DNA of 64,000 nt. It comes from CAZJGG01 sp964545475 (lineage in GTDB: Bacteria; Bacillota; Clostridia; Lachnospirales; JAISER01). The translations under genes were made by a program, and so were the position numbers. This document shows positions 32,493-41,287 of the stretch, piece by piece. Numbering within the stretch: the first letter of the stretch is position 1; each line of letters begins with the position of its first letter. The notes under the pieces are model-generated. The model saw nothing but the letters and a program-made list of their open reading frames with translations. It made no database searches and was not told where the DNA came from. The DNA lies in NCBI GenBank assembly GCA_964545475.1, contig CAZJGG010000001.1, positions 1-64,000 of the forward strand, in the 5' to 3' direction.

Positions 32493-32879
32493 ATGAATGT
32501 TCGGATAATTGCAAAAAAAGCGTATGAATTTAAAACTGATGATACGCCGGATAAAGTGCTAAAGGTAAAGGTTGACCCTTTTGTTGTAACTTCTGTCCCG
32601 GATTGGGTGATAAAAACTGATTTATTTAAGCTTGCACAAAAAAGCGGTAATGTAGAGCTTATGAGTGATATAACACAGGAAATGTCGCTATCCGAAATAG
32701 AAGAGCTTCAAGAGTTAGCAAAATTTTATAACATAAAAAACTATAAAAATATGAAACTTGCCACCCTTAAAGAAAAAGTTGCAGATGCTAAAGCAAAAGC
32801 AGAAGAACAAACGACTAACGGAGTGCATAGCGGCGAACCGCCGGAATACGAAAATGATACAGAAGAAGAGCAAAATTAA
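32493..32879 (+). CDS. Small head protein (possible head-fibre or YqbF-like)
   Basis: A 128-residue protein. The N-terminal half (AKKAYEFKTDDTPDKVLKVK, SVPDWVIKTDLFKLA) has the look of an ankyrin-free small beta domain similar to YqbF-type phage proteins; then a LEM/SAP-like helical segment (LQELAKFYNIKNYKNMKLAT) and an acidic disordered end. It lies between capsid and connector genes. Exact role unknown. Confidence 0.55.
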   Translation: MNVRIIAKKAYEFKTDDTPDKVLKVKVDPFVVTSVPDWVIKTDLFKLAQKSGNVELMSDITQEMSLSEIEELQELAKFYNIKNYKNMKLATLKEKVADAKAKAEEQTTNGVHSGEPPEYENDTEEEQN

Positions 32880-32893
32880 GGGGATGAGATTAT

Positions 32894-33376
32894 ATGAACA
32901 TCTCCTTAATTATTGCTGGAGCATCAAACATAAAGGGAGGGGACAACCCTCCTTTTACTGTTGAAGACTTTAAAACTCTTTATCCCCACTTTTTTGTAGT
33001 TACAGAAAATGAAACTGAACCGCTTGCTCCAATGGCTGTTATTGAAGCTTGCATTAGATTAGCCGACAGCTCAGTTAAAAAATCAAGGTATCATGAGGCG
33101 TGGGAAATTTGCATGGGTTTATTTGTTGCTCATTTTATCACGTTATACTTGCAAACGCTATCTGAGCCTAACGGCGGTGCAAACGCTGCAGCACAAGCAG
33201 GGCTTACAAAGGGCATTATATCATCTGCATCAGTAGACGGTGTATCAGTGTCTTATGATTTAAACCAGTCGTTAGCAGATTTAGACGGTTGGGCAGCTTG
33301 GAAACTTACAAATTATGGCGTTCAGCTTGCCACATTTGCCAAGTTGTTTAGTATGGGCGGCATGTACATTCCATAG
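32894..33376 (+). CDS. Head-tail adaptor (DUF4054-like)
   Basis: A 160-residue helical protein: FTVEDFKTLYPHFF at the start, VIEACIRLADSSVKKSRYHE, HFITLYLQ, and a final W-containing TNYGVQLATFAKLFSMGG. This pattern matches DUF4054 connector proteins that bind the portal ring. Its place after the capsid genes is as expected. Confidence 0.75.
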   Translation: MNISLIIAGASNIKGGDNPPFTVEDFKTLYPHFFVVTENETEPLAPMAVIEACIRLADSSVKKSRYHEAWEICMGLFVAHFITLYLQTLSEPNGGANAAAQAGLTKGIISSASVDGVSVSYDLNQSLADLDGWAAWKLTNYGVQLATFAKLFSMGGMYIP

Positions 33377-33391
33377 CCAGGAGGTATCGTC

Positions 33392-33931
33392 ATGCTTGAA
33401 TTTGTTGCCAGCGTAGTAACAAACGATGATAAATTAAAGCTTGTATTTTCAGCTGTTAGAGAAATGAAAAATCTTGAAGTGTTAGTAGGCATACCTGAAG
33501 AAGATAGCTCCAGACCTCCAACAGATGATAACAAGGGTAGCCCTGCTACGAACGCAGAGCTTCTTTATATTCACACAAACGGATCCCCAATAAATAATAT
33601 ACCGCCCCGCCCTGTCATAGAACCAGCTATAAATGATGCCAAAGAATTAATATCAGAAAACCTAAAACAAGCATCAATAAGTGCATTTGACGGCAATATA
33701 CAAGGGTTTATGCAAAACCTTGAAAAAGCTGGATTAAGAGGTGAAAATGCCGCTAAGGATTGGTTTACAAATCCAAAAAATAATTGGGCACCAAACTCCA
33801 CTATTACCATTGAAGGTACTGAAGCTTATAAAAATGGTGAGAAATTTATAAAAGGAAAAAAAAGCAGCAATCCTCTTATTGACACTGGGGAATTAAGAAA
33901 GTCAATTACTCACGTTGTAAGAAAGAAGTGA
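33392..33931 (+). CDS. Neck / head-tail joining protein
   Basis: A 179-residue protein. The arrangement EVLVGIPEEDSSRP, AELLYIHTNGSP, IPPRPVIEPAI and the end LIDTGELRKSITHVVRKK is typical of HK97-gp10/lambda-Z-like neck proteins. It would sit between connector and tail terminator. AGGAGG precedes ATG 33392. Confidence 0.75.
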   Translation: MLEFVASVVTNDDKLKLVFSAVREMKNLEVLVGIPEEDSSRPPTDDNKGSPATNAELLYIHTNGSPINNIPPRPVIEPAINDAKELISENLKQASISAFDGNIQGFMQNLEKAGLRGENAAKDWFTNPKNNWAPNSTITIEGTEAYKNGEKFIKGKKSSNPLIDTGELRKSITHVVRKK

Positions 33932-33935
33932 TTAG

Positions 33936-34328
33936 ATGATAAACGTAAGCCAGCTCATGACAGACTCTAATTTTTCAACAAGCTATAAAGTTCATCGCAC
34001 AATAGGAAAATGGGTTAATGGGCGATTCGTCTTAGGGGATGAAAAAATACTTACCTATTATGGGCCTGTGCAGCCAGCAGATAGTGATGACTTAGAACAG
34101 CTTCCAGAAGGTGATAGGCAAAAAGGAATAATGAAGTTTTTTTGTGCTCCTCCTAATGACATATTCATAACCATGGATAACAATAACACCGAAGACGAGG
34201 AACACTTTACATCTGACGTAATTGAATACGACAAGAAGTTATATAAAATTATTAAAGTTACGCCTTGGAGACATAACGGCTTTATAAGAGCCTTTGGCTA
34301 TAAAATAGGTGCCGTTCAAGCGGGGTGA
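33936..34328 (+). CDS. Head-closure / joining protein
   Basis: A 130-residue beta-rich protein with GRFVLGDEKILTYYGPVQPA, LEQLPEGDRQKGIMKFF and a C-terminal YKIIKVTPWRHNGFIRAFGY. This fits head-closure proteins of the stopper type in myoviruses with a DUF3383 sheath. It starts four bases after the previous stop codon. Confidence 0.65.
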   Translation: MINVSQLMTDSNFSTSYKVHRTIGKWVNGRFVLGDEKILTYYGPVQPADSDDLEQLPEGDRQKGIMKFFCAPPNDIFITMDNNNTEDEEHFTSDVIEYDKKLYKIIKVTPWRHNGFIRAFGYKIGAVQAG

Positions 34329-34333
34329 GCTAG

Positions 34334-34939
34334 ATGCCAGAAATTATAAAAACAGCGGAGGAAATTGAAGACTTATTCCGCTTAGTGGTTTTAACTATTT
34401 TAAAACTTGATCCTAATAAAAACAACAAGCGTGTAAGATTCCCTTGGGGCTCTAATTTAAAAGCTGGTATAGGCAGCGCACCTGCATGGAAAAAAGAAGA
34501 AGATGTCTGTTTAATATATGAACTTCCGCAGGATGATGGCTATAACAGACGGCGAAATAGGAGTTATGCTGACCAAGGCGGCAGAGACTTAATTGCAGTT
34601 GATGAGCATACTGACGTTCATTATTTTAATTTTGTAAATTACGGACCTAATGCCTATGAATTTGCCAGAGATATACGTGACGGATTATTCCTTGACGAAA
34701 CTCGTAGACTCTTAAGTAAAAATAATTTTTATTTAGTGACGGATGTTCCAGCTATAAAACGTATACCAGAACTTTGGAACGGCGAATGGTGGAATAGAGC
34801 AGATATTTCAGCGATTTTTAACGAATATGTCCGCAGAGAAAGCACTATGATGGTGATTGAAAAAGTACCTTTAACAGTTACGGAAGTCACCAGTCGTGGG
34901 CATACTCTATCAAGAAAAGAAATTATAGAAAGAGGTTAA
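34334..34939 (+). CDS. Tail terminator-like protein
   Basis: A 201-residue protein between head closure and sheath. Segments RVRFPWGSNLKAGIGSAPAW, VHYFNFVNYGPNAYEFARDI and FYLVTDVPAIKRIPELWNGE suit the LIC12616-type neck/tail terminator family. It probably caps the tail tube and joins it to the head. Confidence 0.65.
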   Translation: MPEIIKTAEEIEDLFRLVVLTILKLDPNKNNKRVRFPWGSNLKAGIGSAPAWKKEEDVCLIYELPQDDGYNRRRNRSYADQGGRDLIAVDEHTDVHYFNFVNYGPNAYEFARDIRDGLFLDETRRLLSKNNFYLVTDVPAIKRIPELWNGEWWNRADISAIFNEYVRRESTMMVIEKVPLTVTEVTSRGHTLSRKEIIERG

Positions 34940-34946
34940 TTACAAT

Positions 34947-36386
34947 ATGGCTAAACTTTCATTGAATGATATTGTAAATATTGTTGTTAATCTTTCACCC
35001 AAATCTGTCGTCAGGAAAGGCTTCAACCTCGGTTTATTTGTTGGCACGAGTGAAGTTGTTCCACCAGATGAGAGGGTCAGATTATACAACAATTTAGACG
35101 ACATGTACGAAGATGGTTTTAGAGAAGACATGCCGGAATATAAAGCGGCTTCTAAATATTTTCAGCAAACAAAAAGACCAAACAAAGTGGCTATCGGTCG
35201 CCATGTAACAGCAGATGGATTGACGGAATTTACTGTAGCAACAGAAGAGGGAACTGAAGCAGGGCAGTTTGTTATTAACATAGAGCCTAACAATTTGGAA
35301 TCCGGTAATAAATATGTTTACAAAACAGCGGTATCTTCTATTACCCTGCCTACATATTTGCAAACTCTAACATCAGGATGGATAGAAATTGCAAACGGAG
35401 ATGAAGTAACCGCTGTACAAGGAAACCTTATACTAATAGCCGAAGTTGATTCTGCAAATAGAGCTTTAAAAGTAGGCAAAGCCGTAATAGGTGGCGACAG
35501 CATACCTCTTAATTTACCTAAAAATGAAACAGTACTAGAGGCTATAAGAGCTTGTCGCAACAAAAATACCGACTGGTATATAGTCATGTATTGCGGAGCT
35601 TCTAAGGATGATATTTTGGCAATATCCGAATACATAGAAACGGCAGTCCCCTCTTCTCTTTTCGGCTTCACTTCTAATGAAAAAGACGTGTTTACTGGGA
35701 GTAAAGAAAATATCTTCAACTTATTAAAGGATTATAAACGTATAAGGACATTTGGGCAATATACGGAAACTGAAGATGCGGTTGCTGCCATTATAGGCTA
35801 CGCTATGGGTGCAAACACAAAAACAAGCCGAAGCGCATTTACCCTTATGCATAAAACAGAGGTCGGCGTTTTGCCGGACGACATTGACGAAACACAAGTT
35901 TACTATCTAAAAAAAGCAAACGCTAATTATTATGTAAGCCGTGGCTATGACGGCGAATACAGTATGTATGAAAACGGCGTAATGTGCGGTGAAGCATACT
36001 TTGATGAAATACTTAACCTTGACATGCTGGTAAATGACATGCAGCTGGCTATATTGGACTTGCTTAAAAGCCGTCCAAAGATACCTCAAACAGAAGCAGG
36101 AATGAATGATATAAAATTGGCAGTTAAACCTTCGCTTGATAAATCTAGGCTTATAGGCTTTATTGCACCAGGTAAATGGAATGGGCCAAGCATTTGGCTA
36201 ACAAATGATTATTGCCCATTAGAAACCGGAGATATGATGCCTGACGGTTATATGATTTTATCCGAACCGATAGACAATCAAACCCAGGCGGACAGAGATG
36301 AGCGTAAGGCTGCACCTATTTATACGCCTATTAAGCTTTCTGGTGCAATTCATTCAGCTATAGTTCAAATTGATGTCAATAGATAA
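34947..36386 (+). CDS. Tail sheath protein (DUF3383)
   Basis: A 479-residue protein. The start (LSLNDIVNIVVNLSPKSVVR), VGTSEVVPPDERVRLYNNLD, YFQQTKRPNKVAIGRH and the end YTPIKLSGAIHSAIVQIDVNR identify the DUF3383 sheath family. The contractile sheath surrounds the tail tube; its presence makes this a myovirus. AGAGG precedes ATG 34947. Confidence 0.9.
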   Translation: MAKLSLNDIVNIVVNLSPKSVVRKGFNLGLFVGTSEVVPPDERVRLYNNLDDMYEDGFREDMPEYKAASKYFQQTKRPNKVAIGRHVTADGLTEFTVATEEGTEAGQFVINIEPNNLESGNKYVYKTAVSSITLPTYLQTLTSGWIEIANGDEVTAVQGNLILIAEVDSANRALKVGKAVIGGDSIPLNLPKNETVLEAIRACRNKNTDWYIVMYCGASKDDILAISEYIETAVPSSLFGFTSNEKDVFTGSKENIFNLLKDYKRIRTFGQYTETEDAVAAIIGYAMGANTKTSRSAFTLMHKTEVGVLPDDIDETQVYYLKKANANYYVSRGYDGEYSMYENGVMCGEAYFDEILNLDMLVNDMQLAILDLLKSRPKIPQTEAGMNDIKLAVKPSLDKSRLIGFIAPGKWNGPSIWLTNDYCPLETGDMMPDGYMILSEPIDNQTQADRDERKAAPIYTPIKLSGAIHSAIVQIDVNR

Positions 36387-36400
36387 GGGAGGAATATTTA

Positions 36401-36832
36401 GTGGGATATAGCACTTATGCATTTGAAGATTTATCCGTTGTTGTTACCCACAGCGCTTTAGGACAATTGACATTGCAAGGCACTGGCGTTGGTAATATAC
36501 AGTTTAATATGGCAAACGATGTATCGGCTCACGACCTTGCCGCAGATGGTTCTGTAATGACATCAAAAATCAAGGCAGGAAACGGCACAATTGCAATATC
36601 AATACAGCAAACGTCAGAAGCACACCAATGGTTTACAAAGCTTTATAATTACCTTGTAACTGCTTCTTCTAGTGAGTGGGCACAAATTGCAATTATGGCA
36701 ACTGCTCCTAATATGCAAGTGACCCATGAGGGTAGCAATCTTTCATTCCAAAAAAGAGCTGATAAACCATATCAAGCGCAAGGACAGCAAGTTACATGGA
36801 CGTTTCTTGCAGGGGACTTGAAAGAATATTAA
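36401..36832 (+). CDS. Tail tube protein (DUF3277)
   Basis: A 143-residue beta-rich protein from GTG 36401. GYSTYAFEDLSVVVTHSALG, DGSVMTSKIKAGNGTIAISI and a late QVTWTFLAGDLKEY fit the DUF3277 tube family, which always follows a DUF3383 sheath. It forms the inner tube. Confidence 0.88.
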   Translation: MGYSTYAFEDLSVVVTHSALGQLTLQGTGVGNIQFNMANDVSAHDLAADGSVMTSKIKAGNGTIAISIQQTSEAHQWFTKLYNYLVTASSSEWAQIAIMATAPNMQVTHEGSNLSFQKRADKPYQAQGQQVTWTFLAGDLKEY

Positions 36833-36847
36833 AATGGAGGGTTTTAA

Positions 36848-37351
36848 ATGTCTAATAATATTAAACACATTGAAATTGAAGGGCGTAGGTTTGGCATAAA
36901 GAAATTTGATGCGAAAACCAGCTTAAAAGTATCTAAACTTATTATTGCTAAAATCCTCCCGGTATTTGACCAGTTTGTTCCTCTGTTATCCGGGGGCGAT
37001 GTAAACAATATACAAAAGGAATTGACAACAAAAGCAAGCGCAAATATAGAAGAATTTATCAATCTTGAAAGCATATCAAAAGCATTAGATATGATGACAG
37101 ATGAGGATATAGACAAAATTATTGATGTATCACTAAAGCATTGCTATGAGCAGCTTGCGGCAGGGCAAACGCAAGTATTAAGTCCTTTTGGAGTATACAG
37201 CGTACCTGATGTAGAAGATGATCCTATTCTTGTTATGCGATTAACCGTTGAGGCTATTATGTGGAGCATTGCCGGTTTTTTCGACGTAAACCGCTTGAGT
37301 TCAATATTGAAGCCTCTTGCGGGTATATTGTCGCAAAGTGCACCAATGTAG
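36848..37351 (+). CDS. Tail assembly chaperone, short form
   Basis: A 167-residue mainly helical protein read in the zero frame, the equivalent of lambda gpG. It starts SNNIKHIEIEGRRFGIKKFD and ends at TAG 37351. Codons GGT TTT TTC near its 3' end form a slippery heptamer, so a part of the ribosomes should shift by -1 and make a longer form. Tail chaperones bind the tape measure protein during tail assembly; the tape measure gene follows directly. Confidence 0.85.
   Translation: MSNNIKHIEIEGRRFGIKKFDAKTSLKVSKLIIAKILPVFDQFVPLLSGGDVNNIQKELTTKASANIEEFINLESISKALDMMTDEDIDKIIDVSLKHCYEQLAAGQTQVLSPFGVYSVPDVEDDPILVMRLTVEAIMWSIAGFFDVNRLSSILKPLAGILSQSAPM
37276..37322 (+). promoter_or_regulatory. Programmed -1 frameshift site
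   Basis: The heptamer T TTT TTC lies at 37276-37282 in the correct zero-frame phase. Eight bases later a stem begins: CCGC (37291-37294) with GCGG (37319-37322), continued by GAG/CTC and an inner hairpin TTCA-ATAT-TGAA (37300-37311). Slippery sequence, spacer and structure together are the standard -1 signal of tail chaperone genes. Confidence 0.85.
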
Positions 37352-37527
37352 ATGATCTTTTGTTTACTCCTGTTTTAGCCGGGCACTGGAAACAGCATGA
37401 GCTTTGGGATGGCACGTACACTCTTGACGATTTGTTGGACATAGTTGAGGTACTACAAGTTAAGGCTGAAAACGAACGAAGAGCTAACGAAGCTGCCGAA
37501 ACGGAGGCGAAGATAAGAAATGGCTAG
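37282..37527 (+). CDS. Tail assembly chaperone, frameshift extension
   Basis: After a -1 shift at 37276-37282 translation continues RRKPLEFNIEASCGYIVAKC and on to position 37527, adding 81 residues that end in a charged coiled coil (VLQVKAENERRANEAAETEA). The fusion equals lambda gpGT. This frame has an ATG at 37261 inside the overlap, but no ribosome binding site, so independent translation is unlikely. It overlaps the tape measure gene by eight bases. Confidence 0.8.
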   Translation, partial: RRKPLEFNIEASCGYIVAKCTNVDDLLFTPVLAGHWKQHELWDGTYTLDDLLDIVEVLQVKAENERRANEAAETEAKIRNG

Positions 37528-40042
37528 CAACATACTATCAGAATACCTTGTAAAGCTTGGCATTAAAGATGACCTCTCTAATAAACTTAAAGATATTTTG
37601 AGTAAATCATCTCAAGAAGTAAATCTTTTTGCTAAAGGTTTTGTTATTGCAGGTGGAGCTGTAGCCAGTCTTCTAGTCGCCGCCAATACAGGTATAGCAA
37701 AATTTGCTACAAACCTTGTTAAATCAGATGATGAGCTTACAAAATATGCAAAATCTATAAACAAAAGCAAAGAAGAGGCTTTTAAACTAAAAACTTCGCT
37801 TGATGCCATGGGTAAATCTATGGATGAAATTAAAAAGAGTGCAGAGCTTACTACAGTCTTTAAACAGCTCCAAAGGGATGCCGAAGGTATTAAGCCTCCT
37901 GATATGTCTGAAGGTCTAAAACAAGTAAAAGAAATTCAGACTGAGTTTGTGCGCCTAAAGCAATCCGGAAGCTACGCAATCCAGTGGGTAGGCCATTATT
38001 TACTAAAATACTTGCAGCAACCCATGACAAAGATGAAAGAGATATTTGGAGGCTTAAACGATTCTGTAATAAAAAACATGCCTAAATGGTCGGAAAAAAT
38101 AGCTTCCGTCATGGCTTCTTTTGTTAGGCTTGGATTGACTGTTATACGAGGAGCATCTGCAATATTTAATGCTGTAAAGCAAATTTTTGATATGATTCCT
38201 AAAGAGATAAAGATTGTGGGGGGAGCGTTGGCTGCCCTTGCTTTGTTTATACGTGCAGGACCTATAGGAAAGTTAATAACAATTATTTCACTTGCTTTGT
38301 TACTTCTTGAGGATTTTTATACATACCTTGATGGCGGTGATGCTTTACTAGGAGGTATTTGGCAAAAGCTAATAGACATCTGGAAAGTGCTTAAAGATAG
38401 TGGTGTTTTAGAAGCATTTAGGAATGGATTTGTAAATGCTTTAAATCTTATTGTAGAAAAAGCTACCGCTGTAATAGACATATTAAATAAATTCGGTTTA
38501 ACTGATAAGATAATTAAAGGACTATTGATTACATTTCTTGGTTTTAAAGGTGTTGATATTGTAACAAATAAATTAAACGCCTTTGCCAAAATATTAGGCA
38601 GTATATCAAATACAAATAAAACAGGTAAAATTGCAGGGCTTTCAAAAGCCTTTGGAAATGTCGTAAAGTCTATTCCTAAAGTACCGCCATTCGTCTTGTG
38701 GATTGTAGGCATAACCGCATTAATAGGTATACTTGCTTTACTTTTTAAAAATAAAGAAAAAGTTCAAGAATTTATAAATGTCATTAAAGAAAAGACTAGA
38801 GAATTTTTAAATAAGTTAACTGAAATGCTTCCAGAACTTGTCCGAATAGGTGCAGAAATTGTTAATTTTTTAATAGAAGGCGCAATGCAGATACTGCCAC
38901 AGCTTATAGATGCCGGTATTAAAATTCTCACGTTTTTAATAAAAGGATTTATTAGGACCTTACCAAAGATTATTAGTACTGTTTTAGTTTTAATTAATAA
39001 AATATTATCTACCCTAATTCAACACCTTCCAATGATTGTGCAGGCTGGCATAAATATTATTATGGCATTAATCAATGGAATATTGAGTATTTTACCTGCA
39101 TTAATAGAAGCTACAATTCAGCTTGTTATGGCAATATTAGATGCGATTATTAGTAATCTTCCATTTATAATTGAAGCTGGTATTCAAATATTACTTGCAC
39201 TGATAAACGGAATCATACTGATCTTACCTCAGTTAACTGAGGCTGCAATAAACCTTATAATCACAATAATAAAAGCATTAGTTGAAAACTTGCCAACGAT
39301 AATTGAAACTGGCATAAAAATTCTCATTGCCCTGATTAATGGTATTGTAAAAGCTATACCAAAACTTGTTGCTGCTATGCCTAAAATTGTTAAAGCTATT
39401 CTTAATGGATTAAAGATATTAAGCGTGGAACTTTTGAAACTTGGAGCAGATTTAGTAAGAATGCTTTGGGAAGGCATTCTTTCAATGGGTTCGTGGATTG
39501 GAGGCAAAGTCAGCGGGTTTTTTAAAGATTTATTTAATAAACAGAAGATTGAGGCAGAAGTCGAAACCATAAACGCTAACGACCCAAAACCAAAACCATC
39601 CCCAAGTCCTGTCTCAGGCGGGGCTAGGGGTTACGCAGATGGTGGAATCGTAGACAAAGAGCAAATAGCCCATATTGCAGAGGGTAACAAACCAGAAGCG
39701 ATTATCCCTCTAACAAAACCTAATAGAGCCAGAGAATTATTGTCTGGTGCAATGAATTATTTGGGAATGGATAATAAGGATAAACTCTCGCAAAAAATAG
39801 CTATGCTCACACAATTTACTGAAAAAGCTTATAACAAGCTTAATACCTTAGATGCTGGGTTAAATCAAAACTCAAGCTACTTATATACAACAAACAATAC
39901 CGCTACAAACTATTATAATATTGAAATGCCAAGCAACTATACTATAAATGATGTGTCTGGCAGACCAGAGGCAATATCACAAGCAGTTGATAGGACTGCA
40001 CAGATAAGGTTAAGAAACTTGCAGGGTGTTTTAAATACTTAA
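37520..40042 (+). CDS. Tail tape measure protein
   Basis: An 840-residue protein. The N-terminal third is helical, with hydrophobic stretches around residues 45-60 and 235-260; residues about 430-650 contain a degenerate repeat of close to 40 residues built on LPxxIEAGIxILxALINGI, strongly hydrophobic; the end has KPEAIIPLTKP, the usual tape-measure C-terminal block. At about 0.15 nm per residue (the usual rule) the tail would be near 125 nm. The protein sets tail length and is ejected with DNA. Confidence 0.9.
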   Translation: MASNILSEYLVKLGIKDDLSNKLKDILSKSSQEVNLFAKGFVIAGGAVASLLVAANTGIAKFATNLVKSDDELTKYAKSINKSKEEAFKLKTSLDAMGKSMDEIKKSAELTTVFKQLQRDAEGIKPPDMSEGLKQVKEIQTEFVRLKQSGSYAIQWVGHYLLKYLQQPMTKMKEIFGGLNDSVIKNMPKWSEKIASVMASFVRLGLTVIRGASAIFNAVKQIFDMIPKEIKIVGGALAALALFIRAGPIGKLITIISLALLLLEDFYTYLDGGDALLGGIWQKLIDIWKVLKDSGVLEAFRNGFVNALNLIVEKATAVIDILNKFGLTDKIIKGLLITFLGFKGVDIVTNKLNAFAKILGSISNTNKTGKIAGLSKAFGNVVKSIPKVPPFVLWIVGITALIGILALLFKNKEKVQEFINVIKEKTREFLNKLTEMLPELVRIGAEIVNFLIEGAMQILPQLIDAGIKILTFLIKGFIRTLPKIISTVLVLINKILSTLIQHLPMIVQAGINIIMALINGILSILPALIEATIQLVMAILDAIISNLPFIIEAGIQILLALINGIILILPQLTEAAINLIITIIKALVENLPTIIETGIKILIALINGIVKAIPKLVAAMPKIVKAILNGLKILSVELLKLGADLVRMLWEGILSMGSWIGGKVSGFFKDLFNKQKIEAEVETINANDPKPKPSPSPVSGGARGYADGGIVDKEQIAHIAEGNKPEAIIPLTKPNRARELLSGAMNYLGMDNKDKLSQKIAMLTQFTEKAYNKLNTLDAGLNQNSSYLYTTNNTATNYYNIEMPSNYTINDVSGRPEAISQAVDRTAQIRLRNLQGVLNT

Positions 40043-40066
40043 TGCAAACATATAGACACGATTATT

Positions 40067-40097
40067 TTGTTGTGTTAGTATTGATTTATATTATATT
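40067..40097 (+). promoter_or_regulatory. Possible promoter for the stalk-protein gene
   Basis: The 69-base gap after the tape measure gene holds TTGTTG/TTGTGT (40067-40075) and TATATT (40092-40097), 16-18 bases apart. Together with the terminator after the gene this would make it an independent transcription unit. The hexamers are not strong matches. Confidence 0.35.
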
Positions 40098-40111
40098 TTG
40101 GAGGGGTAAGT

Positions 40112-40639
40112 GTGAAAAATGGTATTAAAGGGTTCATTGTCGGTTTATTTGTAAGCGTTGTAGGGGTTGCCACTGCATTTGCTTCTGGAGGTATAAGAAC
40201 GGCAGAGTTCAACTCCAACAAGGTCATTTTCAACGGAAAGCAACTAGATTTATCTTCCCAACAACTTATATCTGTTGTTAAGGACGGCGAATCAAGCGTT
40301 AGTAACTATATGCCTGTAAGGGCTGTTTTGGAACAGATGGGCTATAATGTAGGTTGGGATTCACCGACAAACAGCATAACCATATCACATAATAAGATTG
40401 GTTTAGATGACATCATTGAGGATAGCGGAGTTACACTTAGACAGATGTTACTTAGAGAAGGTCATCGCATTGATCTCAATACTATTAAAAACTTAGAATC
40501 TTATAGTGACCTAGAGTTTTTTAGTAGCGTATTAGAGCCTGAAATGCTTGCGATACTAATTGTCGATGACTACATAACATGGAAAGATGAAGGAGAATCA
40601 CTTTTTTCTGATATATGGGAGAATTTTTATATTAATTAA
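40112..40639 (+). CDS. Secreted stalk-domain protein (moron candidate)
   Basis: A 175-residue protein from GTG 40112, behind GGAGGGG. It begins with a clear signal peptide (KNGIKGFIVGLFVSVVGVAT, cleavage near AFA-SGG). Residues 35-95 form a copper-amine-oxidase-N-like 'stalk' domain: FNGKQLDLSSQQLI, NYMPVRAVLEQMGYNVGWD, NSITISHN. The rest is helical and acidic. It would be exported, which is unusual for a gene inside the tail operon, and it has its own terminator. It may change the surface of the lysogen; a virion role is less likely because of the signal peptide. Confidence 0.7.
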   Translation: MKNGIKGFIVGLFVSVVGVATAFASGGIRTAEFNSNKVIFNGKQLDLSSQQLISVVKDGESSVSNYMPVRAVLEQMGYNVGWDSPTNSITISHNKIGLDDIIEDSGVTLRQMLLREGHRIDLNTIKNLESYSDLEFFSSVLEPEMLAILIVDDYITWKDEGESLFSDIWENFYIN

Positions 40640-40642
40640 ATT

Positions 40643-40672
40643 AAAACACTCGCTTGATTGCGAGTGTTTTTT
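40643..40672 (+). terminator. Strong Rho-independent terminator
   Basis: AAAACACTCGC (40643-40653) pairs perfectly with GCGAGTGTTTT (40660-40670) around TTGATT, followed by more T. It lies between the stalk-protein gene and the next tail gene, so late tail transcription must pass it. Confidence 0.85.
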
Positions 40673-40686
40673 GATGGAGGCGTACA

Positions 40687-41283
40687 GTGGCTGAATACAA
40701 TAAATCCCCACACGGTCAAGATGACGTATCCCAGCTAATAAGTGTAAAAACTAATATAAGCGGTTATTTCTTCGATGCATTCTTAAAACTTGACCACAGC
40801 AGTAAACTAAAAATAACAGAACACCCGGTTGAGGAAGGCGCAAACATAGCCGACCATGCATATGTAGAACCACAATCTCTAACTATGGAAATAGGCATGT
40901 CTGATGTTTGCACAAGTTATGTAGATGGTCAGTTTAATCAGAGCTACACTCGTTCAGTATCAGCTTTCGACACATTGAAAACATTACAGGAAAAAAGAGA
41001 GCCTTTAACTGTACACACACGTTTAAAGACGTATGAAAATATGCTTATTGAAACAATAACCGTACCAGACGATTATATGACACTAAATGGTCTTCGTGCT
41101 ACAATTGGGCTTAGGGAAATAATAGTAGCAAAAGTAAAAACGGTTGCAATGCCGAACAGAACGAGTGCAAAGCCACAAAAAACAGGGGAGACAAAGAAAG
41201 GCACAGTTACTCCTGTTAATAATTCGGTTATTCGTGATATATCAAATTTATTTACCAGAAACAGCGGTAGAAACAAGGAATGA
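40687..41283 (+). CDS. Tail/baseplate protein
   Basis: A 198-residue protein from GTG 40687 behind GGAGGCG. It has VSQLISVKTNISGYFFDAFL and HPVEEGANIADHAYVEPQSL, the latter typical of the small phage baseplate proteins that follow the tape measure (DUF6046-type), and a polar disordered end. It probably links tube and hub. Confidence 0.7.
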   Translation: MAEYNKSPHGQDDVSQLISVKTNISGYFFDAFLKLDHSSKLKITEHPVEEGANIADHAYVEPQSLTMEIGMSDVCTSYVDGQFNQSYTRSVSAFDTLKTLQEKREPLTVHTRLKTYENMLIETITVPDDYMTLNGLRATIGLREIIVAKVKTVAMPNRTSAKPQKTGETKKGTVTPVNNSVIRDISNLFTRNSGRNKE

Positions 41284-41287
41284 TTTT

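Noticed and set aside
37261..37527. Independent 88-residue gene starting at ATG 37261
   Set aside because: No ribosome binding site, and the frame is the expected -1 extension of the tail chaperone with a proper slippery site.
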